In this document: one piece after another, positions 21,485 to 30,440 of the stretch
Position numbering within the stretch: the first letter of the stretch is position 1
Layout of the letters: each line of letters opens with the position of its first letter
Origin: Ceratotherium simum simum
Taxonomy: Eukaryota > Chordata > Mammalia > Perissodactyla > Rhinocerotidae
Assembly (NCBI RefSeq): GCF_000283155.1
Contig: NW_004454177.1
Coordinates: forward strand, 7,502,009 to 7,566,008
DNA length: 64,000 bases
Direction of reading: 5' to 3'
Translations under genes and position numbers: made by a program
Notes under the pieces: generated by a model
What the model saw: the letters and a program-made list of their open reading frames with translations, nothing else
What the model was told of the DNA's origin: nothing
Database searches by the model: none

Positions 21485-21880
21485 TAACAGTCTCCTCAGG
21501 CATGATTTAGAAGGGGCTGCGCTGAGCGGTCATCCCTTCCTAATGGGCCCGGCTCATAATTCTCAGCAACCATCTCCTTCTCCCCCACTCCCACCCCTCC
21601 TTGTGGCTACGGCTCTGAGGCATTTACGGCAGATTTAAGATCAAAATCAAATCAGATTCACCAAACAAGGTGTCAGCCAGGCAGGAGGGGCTGGGGGCTT
21701 AGAGTTATAGTCCGGAAGGCCTGGCAGTTCCTTGGAGACTATTAAACGAGTATATTTTATGGCCAGACACAATGCTGAGAGCACCGTCCATAAACCAATT
21801 ACAGGAAACTTCCCACATGTCTTGGGGAATGCTGGTAGATGGCTGGTGGGTGATGAGTAAGCATACATTTGTACACATTG
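21485..21880. promoter_or_regulatory. Candidate conserved noncoding element
   Basis: Repeat-free and CpG-retaining: 'gctgcgctgagcggtcatcc' (21517), 'gcatttacggcagatttaag' (21619), 'aaatcaaatcagattcacca' (21644), 'attaaacgagtatattttat' (21740) and 'ccataaaccaattacaggaa' (21788). The mixture of SOX, homeobox and CDX-like words is enhancer-like. Function is inferred. Confidence 0.45.
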
Positions 21881-22011
21881 GGCGTTTTGAGGGTCCCACC
21901 TGCTGGTAGCACACTGGCTGGCTCTGTGTAGGAGCCAGGCGGCCTCGGGGGTAGGACTACTTCCTGGAAAGGGTCAGCAAGTGTACTCTGTATTTAGAAG
22001 CAGCAAACTCT

Positions 22012-22145
22012 CAAGAGGGGCCCATTTTACCAATGAAAAAAATGCAAGCTAAGAGACAGGAAGAGTCCTTGCCCATGGTCACACAGCTCCTGGGAAATAG
22101 AAATGGATCTCCAGATTCCAAGTTCAGTGCTTTCTCAGGACACCA
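22012..22145 (-). mobile_element. MIR SINE fragment, antisense
   Basis: 'cccattttaccaatgaaaaa', 'catggtcacacagctcctgg' and 'ctccagattccaagttcagt' are complement MIR. Confidence 0.75.
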
Positions 22146-22429
22146 ATGCTCCCAAGCTCCTCTGGAAAAAGGCAGAAAGCAGATTTCCCTGCCAATCCTG
22201 CCTGCCACAAAGCTTCAAAAGTAGCTTTCGAGACTCTCGCAGACCTCAGGCCCAGGTTAGGCCCCTGGTGTGCTCTGGGGTGGAAATCATGGCTTCCATT
22301 CTGGTCTCAGGCTCCGTGAAGATCCCTGTACCTGGGATCCCCTAGATACCTCGCACCCAAGTGCTGGACCATGAGATCTGAAGAATGCCCCATCTTCCCT
22401 ATGAGGAGAGAGAACGCCCTCTCTGAAGT

Positions 22430-22525
22430 CAGGGGCTGTACTTATTATCTTCATATCATTTAACATGGTGCCTGGCACGAGAGAAGTATTTGGAGAATAT
22501 ATGCTAAATAAATGTGTGCATTTAA
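22430..22525 (+). mobile_element. L2 LINE 3' fragment, sense
   Basis: 'acatggtgcctggcacgaga' then 'atatgctaaataaatgtgtg' is the terminal L2 part. Confidence 0.65.
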
Positions 22526-22534
22526 ACTTCCTCC

Positions 22535-22665
22535 ATCGTCATCACTTTACAGAGGAAGTTGAAGTCCATAGAGGTACAGTCACTTAGCCAAGGTCACACA
22601 GTGACTGTGACAGGACCAGGCCTAAGACCCAGGTCTTTATTGCCTGTGCCCATGTTCTGCCCTCT
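22535..22665 (-). mobile_element. MIR SINE fragment, antisense
   Basis: 'atcactttacagaggaagtt', 'agccaaggtcacacagtgac' and 'aagacccaggtctttattgc' are complement MIR. Confidence 0.75.
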
Positions 22666-23029
22666 TGTTGCCTCTTCTCAGATTCCCCCCGGCTATGCCC
22701 TGGGGGCTGAACTAAGTGAACTAGAATGAATTCTCTGCTCCCTTCCCACTGGGAAAATCCAATTGTGCCATCCATTCTGGCTGTTGGACTCCCACTTTAG
22801 AGCAGGTGGATTTTTAGAGGAGGACGGAATATCCTCTTGTGAAGCCCCAGGGAGGCCCAATGGTCCCCTCTGCCCTTTGCAGGCCCCAGCCCTCCACCAG
22901 CCTCCCCCTCGCCCCCTCCAGCTCTCCTGGAGAGTCAGCGCTGAGCTCCTGCTGGACATCTCCGAGGACCTGGGAGAGGCTCAGGGGAAGCAAAACCCGG
23001 GGGACCCAGCTGCTTCCCTTTCAAGTCCA
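22666..23029. other. Unassigned GC-rich sequence
   Basis: No repeat is recognised. The open frames of 88-148 codons on both strands reflect GC-rich composition and have no domain. Confidence 0.3.
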
Positions 23030-23120
23030 GCTGCCCTGAGCGCTGACGGCTTGACAAGTGGCATTAGCATAAAAACCTCCACAGTGGCAGCTTCCGGCTC
23101 TGTGCCAGAGCCCTGGGCGT
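23030..23120. promoter_or_regulatory. Candidate conserved noncoding core
   Basis: The core 'gagcgctgacggcttgacaa' followed by 'ggcattagcataaaaacctc' keeps two CpGs and a homeobox-like ATTAGCATAA. It is short, and conservation is untested. Confidence 0.3.
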
Positions 23121-23589
23121 CCCTGCTCGGTGCCACTCACTGTCACCGGGGGTGGGCACCTGCCAGCCAGAGGTGCATGGCTGTCTCTCATGCCAGGCTC
23201 CCAGACTAGGGCATCTCCTGCTCTTTCAGCTCCTGTGGAAGATCTCAGCAGCCCCGCAGCCCACTCAGGCACTTCTGAACTCCTCCCCTGGGGGCAATAG
23301 CCTGCCCTCAGTTTTTCCTTGTCCCTAGGAGGGCCCCAAAACCCTCAGTACCCTCCCCCCTTCCTGACTGGAAAATTCTGCTCTTCCGGCACGACTCAGA
23401 CTAAGTTATCCCACTTAGCCGGCGTGTCCTCTTTTCTAATTCCTTTTCCACCTGACTAGGACGCCTGTCTCCACCCCCAGCTTCTTCCTATCTAGGGTGA
23501 AAGAGGGAACCTGCGAAGTGCTGCTGGGGATGAGGACCTGCGTTTTGTTCAAGAGCAAAGGGACACACTTTCCTGGATTCTGCACCTAA

Positions 23590-23925
23590 CGCCCCTGCAG
23601 ACGACAAATCTTTGCAACGTGGGTGGAGATGCGCGAGGTGGTAGCCATCCTCATTAATAACAAACCGCAGGCCCTTCAGGGTGAAGCACTGAGGAGACCT
23701 GAGGGCCGAGGTGGTGCAGACTGGAGGCGAGGGGCCAGATAGAGTGAGCTTCCCCTGGGACCCGCCCCCCAACAAGTACCAGGGCTTGTTGCCCCCTCGC
23801 CAACATTTCTAACTCAAGCCTGAGAAACTTCTCTAGGATTCCACAGCACAGACATTATAAAAATAGAGCAAAACCGTTGGAAGACAAAAGAGCAGCAATT
23901 ACAACAAGCAAAGAGCGTATGAGCC
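23590..23925. promoter_or_regulatory. Candidate conserved noncoding element
   Basis: CpG-retaining text 'gcagacgacaaatctttgca' (23598), 'gatgcgcgaggtggtagcc' (23629) and 'cattaataacaaaccgcagg' (23652) is followed by 'cattataaaaatagagcaaa' (23853) and 'gcaattacaacaagcaaaga' (23895). No repeat is recognised. Confidence 0.35.
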
Positions 23926-23992
23926 CTCTTCTGCTCTGAGTCCTGCTGGGCCCCTGGGCCTTTCTGTCTGGAGTGTGGAACGATAGGAGTGG

Positions 23993-24060
23993 CCCATTCT
24001 CCTCCTCCTCCTCTCCCTTCTCACCCTCCTCCTCCCTCTGCTCCTCCTTCCCCTCCTCCT
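23993..24060 (+). repeat. Polypyrimidine tract
   Basis: Nearly uninterrupted C/T over about 68 bp, built from CTCCTC units. The mirror-like symmetry could support triplex (H-DNA) formation. Confidence 0.8.
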
Positions 24061-24289
24061 TACAGCAGGACAGTTCCTGCCTTGGGCCTTTGTGATGTTC
24101 TTCCCTGTTTCTGGAACCCCACCTCCTCTGAGCTCAGAGAGGTCCTCCCCAACTCACAGCCTTGAGGAGCACCCTGCTCCCCTCTCACTGCCCTGGTATC
24201 TTGTTCTTGTCTTTCATGCACCTCCCAGGTTATGAAATTATATACTTCGTGCAAATACTTTTCATGTTTTAAAAGACTTATCAATAAAT

Positions 24290-24975
24290 GTGTCCTTCTT
24301 TTCCTTTTTAAATTAGTTTTTTTTAACCAAAGTAATATGTACACAGAATTTAAAAATCAATAATGTCGAGAGATGTTTCATGAAAGGCATCAGGCCCTCA
24401 TCACATCTCTCTCCACCCTCCAGAGAGAACCACTGTCATCTCTTGGCTGTTTCTGCTTGTGTTTAGATCCCTTCACCTAAATAACATGCTCAGACTTCTA
24501 CTTGTTTCCCAACATTTTATTACAAAAAATTTCAAGTATATAAAAAAGTTGAAAGACTTTACAGTGAGTACCGGCAAACCCACCATCCAGACTCTACAAT
24601 TAACACTTTGTTATATTTGTTCTATCACCTAACTTTCTAATTTTCTGTCCTTCTATCCATCCATCATTCCATCTTATCTTTTGGTGCATTTCAAAGTGAG
24701 TTGGAGATATGAGTGCACTTCATCGCCAAACACTATGCCAAGCGTATCACTAGAGTTCCACATTTGTTTGTAGTTCTTTTTTTTTCCCTTTTGAGATAAA
24801 TTTTATATGTAGTGAAATGTGCAGATCTAAGTGTACCAATCCACGAGTTCAGACCTACGCCTCCAACTATGTAACCAAAACTCAGTACTTTCCCATCACC
24901 CCAGGGAGTTCCCCAACATACCTTCCGGGTAAACACTGACTGCTACCCACATAGGCAGGCAGCTACCGTTCTTCC
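24290..24975 (-). mobile_element. Old L1 LINE 3' fragment, antisense
   Basis: 'tttaaattagttttttttaa', 'cattttattacaaaaaattt', 'tagtgaaatgtgcagatcta' and 'cccatcaccccagggagttc' read as the complement of the 3' region of an ancient L1. It is badly decayed. Confidence 0.55.
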
Positions 24976-25518
24976 TCTCGCTCTTTTTTAACTCTGTTTT
25001 TTGCGAAAACCACTTTTGGCCTTGTCTACTGTCTTCCTATTATGACATGAGTCTTAGCTCATAGCTGTGCCTTCCCATAATGTACTCACGTCACATTTTA
25101 AAAAATTAAATCAATATTCTCTTCTTACACAGCAATAAGCAAAACCCGTTCACTCCTGAAACAGTACTATACAATGATTATGTTTCTTTTCTCATGCACC
25201 TTTATGCTTTTCCACTCTTGGTTTGCTTTCTTTTCTATGCTCTTCTCCTAATTTTTTTGTTTTGATTCAACAGAACTGGAAAACCTCTATCACTATTATT
25301 TGTCCCATGAGCAAGTGTACCACACAATCTATAACTTACTTTTATTTTTTTCCAGGGAACCTGCCCTCCAATTGGTGGAGGTGGCTCCCCTGCTGCTCCC
25401 TTTCCGGAAGCTCTTAGGAGCCTCTCATCTCTGGTGTCTGAAACGTCATGCTCATACACCTTGGACAAATAGTGACCCTTCAATATGGAAACCAATGTCT
25501 CTCAGGTCTGGGATATTT
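24976..25518 (-). mobile_element. Probable old L1-derived sequence, antisense
   Basis: This text and the block at 25752-27120 have the T-rich look of complement L1 5'/ORF1 sequence, for example 'gggaaatttcctctatttta' at 25903 and 'aatccaccatgtttagcctg' at 27100. I recall similar text as an interspersed repeat but cannot name it. It would be the 5'-ward continuation of the L1 at 24290-24975, with much of ORF2 missing. Confidence 0.35.
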
Positions 25519-25523
25519 TCTTC

Positions 25524-25530
<7 letters not shown>

Positions 25531-25560
<30 letters not shown>

Positions 25561-25739
25561 TTTGCTGAGGAAGATTTACCCTGAGCTAACATCCACTGCC
25601 AATCTTCTTTTTGTATGTGAGCTGCCACAACAGCATGGCCATTGACAGATGAATGGTGTAGGTCTGCTCACGGGAACCAAACCCAGGTGGCCAAAGCAGA
25701 GCATGCTGAACTTAACCACTAGGTCACCGGGGCTGGCCC
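25531..25739 (-). mobile_element. ERE SINE, antisense, with (TTA)n tail
   Basis: An equine repetitive element: 'accctgagctaacatccact' (tail side), 'gccacaacagcatggccatt', then the complement of the tRNA-like head 'cttaaccactaggtcacc' and 'ggggctggccct'. A 12-bp direct repeat 'tcttctattatt' at 25519-25530 and 25740-25751 is the target-site duplication. The (TTA)n run at 25531-25562 is the complement of a (TAA)-type tail. Confidence 0.9.
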
Positions 25740-25751
25740 TCTTCTATTATT

Positions 25752-27120
25752 TCTTTGATAATTATCCTCTCCATTTTCTCTAAACCTTTCTAGAATTCCC
25801 AATGGTCAAATGCTGGACCTCCTGAACTGAACATTTAATGTTCTCATTTTCTCTCCCATTATCTGTCTTTCTCTTATTCTCTCTTTTTCTGTTCCACTTT
25901 TGGGGAAATTTCCTCTATTTTATCTTTCACACCCTTTATTGAATTTTGAATTTTTGCTATCATTTTTTAATAGCTAAGAGTTCTTCCTTGTGCTTTGATT
26001 TTATATATGGCTGTCTATATCTATATCTATATCTATATCTATATCTATATCTATATCTATATCTATATCCATATCTATAATCTATATATCTATGTCTGTA
26101 TCTACTATTATCTATCTATCTATCTATCTATCTACCTACCTACCTACCTACCTACCTATCTTATCTATCTATCTTCTCCTGCTCTTGTTGCAGGTGAAAT
26201 ATCTGCTTTTATCTCTCTGAGGATATTAATAATATAATTTTTGAAATTTTCTTCTATTCTTGACTGGTCTCTGTTTCTTCCAAGTTCTTTTTTTTTTTCT
26301 CCCTATTCACTTGTCTGGTCTTAATGGTGGAGGTTTTCCTAGAATGTCTGGTGATCCTTAGTTGTCCATATTTAAGAGTGCGAGTCATTAAAAACACCCT
26401 GATTGGCAGCTCTATGGGCATGGGTGCGTCCCATGGCTGGTGAGCTTCACTGTAGGGTGAATAGATAGGGCATTGGCTTTTACTTCAGAGGACACCCAAA
26501 ATTCAGTACTGCCCCTTATGCCCTTGGGTCACTTTTTTCCAGAGAAGAATTCTCCTGCCTCCAGTCTGGGGTGGGAGGAGGGATGGGAGTTGAGTGATAT
26601 CCTGGTTGTTACTATTATGTAAGCTCAGTTGGGGAAGGAGGCTGAGGCTCTTCCTGTTCACTGTGCAGAATTTAACCTAATCTTTCTGTTTTATGCCCAA
26701 CGCTTTAACCCCATCTTTCGACACGCATAGCATCCTTGAGTCCAGCGCACAGGCTAGGTAACAGACCCTGGAGGTGTAACCAATGGCCCTGTCTTAGCCC
26801 CATACCATCCTACCTCTGCCTTGCCTGACACCCCTGATTCCTCAGGCCTTCTAGGGGTTCCCGGGGGCCATGTCTCCTTTCTCACTGATGTCTTCCTCTG
26901 CAGGCAGGGCCATTTAAGCTTCCTCCATTCTGTCCATTCTGTTGAGTCAGTTGTCACTCTTCCATTTGCTTTTCATCTTCCAAAAATTTGATGACATTTC
27001 TCCTGTGCTATTGTCGTCTCTTCCACTTTCTTTTTCCTGGTGGGTTTTTAGTGACTTTAGTGTGATTTCAGGAGGGAACAGTGATAAATGAGTGTGATCA
27101 ATCCACCATGTTTAGCCTGA
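25752..27120 (-). mobile_element. Probable old L1-derived sequence, antisense, continued
   Basis: The right-hand part of the unit split by the ERE. It contains the compound microsatellite at 26013-26178. The region 26400-26760 ('cattaaaaacaccctgattg') seems to belong to the same repeated unit. No intact reading frame remains. Confidence 0.35.
26013..26178 (+). repeat. Compound microsatellite (CTATAT)n-(CTAT)n-(CTAC)n
   Basis: Nine or so CTATAT units are followed by an interrupted AT-rich link, then CTAT units (about 26112-26136), CTAC/CTAC-like units (26137-26156) and CTAT again. The Tyr/Ile-rich 80-codon frame over it is a repeat artefact. Likely polymorphic. Confidence 0.9.
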
Positions 27121-27144
27121 AGTCTACTTATTTAATATCTGTCC

Positions 27145-27265
27145 CCCATACTAGATGATTGTAAGAGCCCCGTTGATAGGGATTCTGCCTGTTTTGTTCA
27201 ACACTGTTTTCCCAGCACCTAGCAGTGCCTAACTCATCCTAGGTTCTTAGAAAATAGAGACTGAC
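27145..27265 (+). mobile_element. L2 LINE 3' fragment, sense
   Basis: 'tgattgtaagagccccgttg', 'ttcccagcacctagcagtgc' and 'cctaggttcttagaaaatag' are in L2 3' order. Confidence 0.6.
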
Positions 27266-28130
27266 TAAATTAAAATATGGAGGATGGAAAGTTTTATATG
27301 TTCTCTTATTTAACAATGTCCACTGCACCAAGTGTGGGGTCTTCAGCCTTCTCTGGAAAATAAGAGGCTGAATTGGATTAGGCGGTTATCAGTGTGGTTG
27401 GGAGGGGGGTCATGCCTGTGATGGCAGAAAGAAAGAATCACAAGTGGATGATCTCTTGGTTTCACCGACTCAAACGTTCTAGCATTTTTAAAGACTGGCT
27501 GGACAGGTGTGGGGGGTGGGGGATGTTGGGGTGCCTGGCAGCAAAGAGGAAGGGCCTGCTCCAGCCCTGGTGCCTGGTCCACTCTTCCCCTCCCACACTC
27601 TTCTACTAGAGCAGGAGTTTGTCTCACAGCTGGAGGGAAGAGGATGTCAACCAGGACTGGAAACCTCTTTCCCGCCCTAGAAGGCCAGGAGGTAGCAAAT
27701 GGGGAGACCAAGGCTGCAGACCCTGGCACTGAACCCAGATGCTGGTTGATGAGCTAAAAATTCAGCCATAGGTATCCCCCCTCTCCCATTGTCTTAATGT
27801 GGTTTTTAAAATGTCAGCCTCTTTCTAGTTCTCCCTTTCCACTGTCATTTATTTCAGTTTTTATCTCCACAACAAAAATTCCTTCCAACTTTTTTTTCCC
27901 TCTCTCCCTCTAATGCTCTTCACTTTCAAATGCTAATAATCTCCAGCTGTAGAAGGCTTAGAAGTAGCTCTAGATTGTTTGATCTTTGGCCTGTGATCTG
28001 CTTTCATCGCTCTGCTTTCAAATGTTACTTTAGATTTACTTTAACCTATTAACATGCTTGGTATTCACAGACACGCACTCTCCAAACCAGCTTCCCAGAC
28101 CCCCCTCCCCCGCCCCCCATTATAACTAGA
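27266..28130. other. Unassigned sequence
   Basis: A G-rich run (27508-27531) and T/C-rich stretches (27780-27920) are visible. No gene or named repeat is recognised. The antisense 128-codon frame (27343-27729) has no domain. Confidence 0.3.
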
Positions 28131-28133
28131 CAA

Positions 28134-28146
28134 GGAAAGTGAAACT
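28134..28146 (+). promoter_or_regulatory. ISRE/IRF-like motif
   Basis: 'ggaaagtgaaact' matches the interferon-stimulated response element pattern GAAANNGAAACT and is also PRDM1-like. It sits at the edge of the CpG-rich block at 28.2-28.8 kb. A single short match can occur by chance. Confidence 0.3.
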
Positions 28147-28188
28147 CCACACGCAGACCTTAACCTGGACAGCGTTGGAGAAGGAGGC

Positions 28189-28380
28189 CTTGAAGGCAGG
28201 GACGTGTGGAGGGGAACCACAAGGAGGGGAACGGCTGAGGGAGACAGGAGGGGAGGGGTAAGGAAGGAGAGGGAAAACGAGGAGAGGCCGGGAAAGAAGA
28301 CGGAGAAGGCGGGAGAGGAGAGGAAGAAAGAAGGCAACAGAACCGGAGAAACGGAGACCAAGACAGAGAAGGAAGGACAA
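28189..28380 (+). repeat. Purine-rich tract
   Basis: About 190 bp with very few pyrimidines on the plus strand, built from GGAGAGG- and GAAGAA-like words, with several retained CpGs. The 121-codon Lys/Glu/Arg-rich frame through it (28204-28569) is a composition effect. Confidence 0.75.
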
Positions 28381-28805
28381 GCCTCCATCGCAGAGCACGC
28401 TGCCTCCCGGCTGGTTAGACGCTACCTAAATCTGCCCTCCCCGGAGCCGGAGCCGGGAACCGGGAGTGGGGAGACTGAATTAATGCTTAAGATTTCTTGC
28501 TCCCGCCGTTGTGCTGGAATGTCTGGCGTGTTCGTTTCCACAGCAAACGCGAGGCATGAATATGGATGAAACTCCTCACTGAGACCACAAGGGTACGGCT
28601 CAATTATTTGCCATATAAAGTAGCACATGAGGATTCTTTGCGCTTGATCATTTCCTCTGTGTGTGTGTGTGTCTGCGCGCGCGCGCGCGCGCGCCCGGGT
28701 GTTGGGGGGCGTGTGCGGGCAGCTCAGGGAAGGGTCCCCAAGCCCCTTCAGGAGGCGCCTTTGAAAGGCACCGTGTCATTCAGACCCTTGCTGCCGCTCC
28801 GGTTG
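28381..28805. promoter_or_regulatory. CpG-island-like segment, candidate promoter or enhancer
   Basis: I count about 33 CpGs in 425 bp (about 24 outside the CG repeat), close to the number expected without depletion. GC-rich words (four CCGG within 28441-28462) are followed by enhancer-like text: 'ctgaattaatgcttaagatt' (28475), TEAD-like 'gctggaatgtc' (28513), 'aacgcgaggcatgaatatgg' (28546), and 'caattatttgccatataaag' (28601) with a TATA-like end. No gene is seen beside it. The absence of repeats other than the TG/CG run supports function, though alignment is needed. Confidence 0.5.
28658..28694 (+). repeat. (TG)n(CG)n run, Z-DNA-prone
   Basis: Fifteen bases of alternating TG, a CT interruption, then ten GC dinucleotides. 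Alternating purine-pyrimidine with GC is the classic Z-DNA former. It lies inside the CpG-island-like segment. Confidence 0.9.
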
Positions 28806-29190
28806 CAGCTGAGGGCCTGGAGGTGTTTTGGGAAGAGAGCCCCCACTTCCACACCTCCCTTGCCCCAACATACACGCACACACAGAGGAGGTGACAGCTG
28901 TGACTCCACAGCCTCCATATCGGCCAAAAGACAGAGATCCAGAGGAGGACTGTGAATGTCCCAACCCAGCCTGATGGCTCCTTCCTTCTGAGGCTGCTCC
29001 TTTGTCCAGGGAGAAGGCAGATGTCCTTCTCTCCCTGAGAGAAAGCATGACCCCACCACCCAGCCTGCGGTGGCTCCACCCAAAGGCAGGAGGGAAAGGT
29101 TGTCTTAGGCTGGCTGAGGGGGACACTGAGGAAGGCCAGAGTCCTGGACAGTCTCCCATACAGAAAAAGCCATGGAAGCTGCTAGGGGCA
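28806..29190. other. Unassigned sequence
   Basis: No repeat or gene is recognised. Three overlapping antisense frames of 99-147 codons shadow each other in different frames, which argues against any being real. Confidence 0.3.
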
Positions 29191-29194
29191 GAGG

Positions 29195-29345
29195 AGTGCA
29201 AGGAAACTTCACTCGGCATCAGAAAGACTCAAGTTCAAGTCTTGGGCCAGTGATTTAGCCTCTCTGACCTCAGTTTCCTCATCTATGAAATGGGCTAACA
29301 ATATTCCTTACTTCAAAGGGCAGTCGTGATGGCAAAATAATCCTA
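29195..29345 (+). mobile_element. MIR SINE, sense
   Basis: 'tcaagttcaagtcttgggcc', 'ctgacctcagtttcctcatc' and 'aaatgggctaacaatattcc' are MIR in order. Confidence 0.85.
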
Positions 29346-29349
29346 GTAA

Positions 29350-29575
29350 GGATTTTTATTATAATTCATTGAGCACTTATCATGTGGCAGGTACTATTCT
29401 GAGTATGTTATTAATATTAACTCACTTAATCCTCCATAATCCTCATTTAATACTCGTTTAATACTATGAAGTGGAGACTATTATTAGTCTCATTTTGCAG
29501 ATAAGGAAACTGAGACACAGAGGGTTTAAGCAATTTGCACAAGGTCACACAGCTAGGGTTCTTAAGTTCATTTTA
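29350..29575 (-). mobile_element. MIR SINE, antisense
   Basis: 'cattgagcacttatcatgtg', 'taactcacttaatcctccat', 'ttgcagataaggaaactgag' and 'caaggtcacacagctagggt' follow complement MIR. It lies head to head with the preceding sense copy. Confidence 0.85.
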
Positions 29576-29589
29576 GGCTAATTAGGTTA

Positions 29590-29725
29590 CTGGGCTCTTG
29601 AATTTATCTGTTATCTCATTTAATCCCACAATATCCCTCCGGGTTGGTATCAATGCACCTACTTTACATGGAAGCCAGCAGTACTAGCCCAGGTTCTCTG
29701 CTGTCCAAGCTCATACTCCTTGTCA
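29590..29725 (-). mobile_element. MIR SINE fragment, antisense
   Basis: 'tatctcatttaatcccacaa' and 'gcccaggttctctgctgtcc' are complement MIR. This is the third MIR in 530 bp. Confidence 0.6.
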
Positions 29726-30227
29726 TCATGTTACGCTGTAAAGATGCTTTTCACCTGCAAAGGGCTTAGAAATGTCAGTTATTACTATCCACAAATGTTG
29801 GGGGTTTCTGTCAAAGGGAAACTCATGTTTACCGAATTGGAGGCCCAGGGTGCTGAGGAAAAGGCAGGGTTCCTAGGCCATTTTCTCTCTAAGATCTTTT
29901 CAAGGACAAACTAGAACTGGCTCTAGGGCAAGCCAGTCAATTGCTTCTCGTCCTGAACAAAGAGGAAAGGGAGAACAGAAGTTACCTTGTTCTGTAACTC
30001 AATAGACTCAGCACAGGGAAGGAGGGGGGACCAGGGACTGTCTTAGTTCACGAGATCATCTCCAGTGAGCTGACCTCTACGGCTGCCGCACCCTGGCTTT
30101 CCATGGTGAAGGTGGTGGAGGGGGCAGGGGTTTGTAGGGGCAGCTGAGAGGTGACCATAAGCTGACCCCACCTATGAGCACATGGAGAAGCTGTTCAGGC
30201 TACCATGGCCCACTGAAGCAGGAGGGA
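29726..30227. other. Unassigned sequence
   Basis: I see no gene or named repeat in this stretch. Confidence 0.3.
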
Positions 30228-30440
30228 AATGGACCCAATCTGAGCACTGCCATGTGCCAGGCAACACATAAAGTATTTCCACACCTATCAGTATATTCAA
30301 ACTTCACACCACCCCTGTGAGTTAGGCATCCATCTGGATGCCTAACTCACATCTCGTCATCATTTTGCAGATGCTGAGAGTTTCAGTGACTTGAACGTGG
30401 TCACACAGAATCTTCTCATTACACCTCACGGCCTCCCTTA
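30228..30440 (-). mobile_element. MIR SINE, antisense, with internal palindrome
   Basis: 'catgtgccaggcaacacata', 'cattttgcagatgctgagag' and 'gaacgtggtcacacagaatc' are complement MIR. The copy is interrupted by about 24 extra bases that form the right arm of a perfect hairpin (30316-30351), absent from the MIR consensus as I know it. Confidence 0.8.
30316..30351. repeat. Perfect inverted repeat, 17-bp arms, 2-bp spacer
   Basis: Left arm 'tgtgagttaggcatcca' (30316-30332), spacer TC, right arm its exact complement (30335-30351). The left arm corresponds to MIR sequence and the right arm is the extra segment. This suggests local templated synthesis rather than an independent insertion. Confidence 0.95.

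Noticed and set aside
20990..21487. 165-codon plus-strand frame
   Set aside because: Composition-driven, low-complexity Ser/Pro content and no homology that I can recognise.
25995..26237. Tyr/Ile repeat protein
   Set aside because: Translation of the CTATAT/CTAT microsatellite.
27508..27531. G-rich run as a G-quadruplex
   Set aside because: Only three clear G-runs are available at suitable spacing.
28204..28569. Lys/Glu/Arg-rich frame that might look like a nuclear protein
   Set aside because: It is a direct translation of the purine tract.
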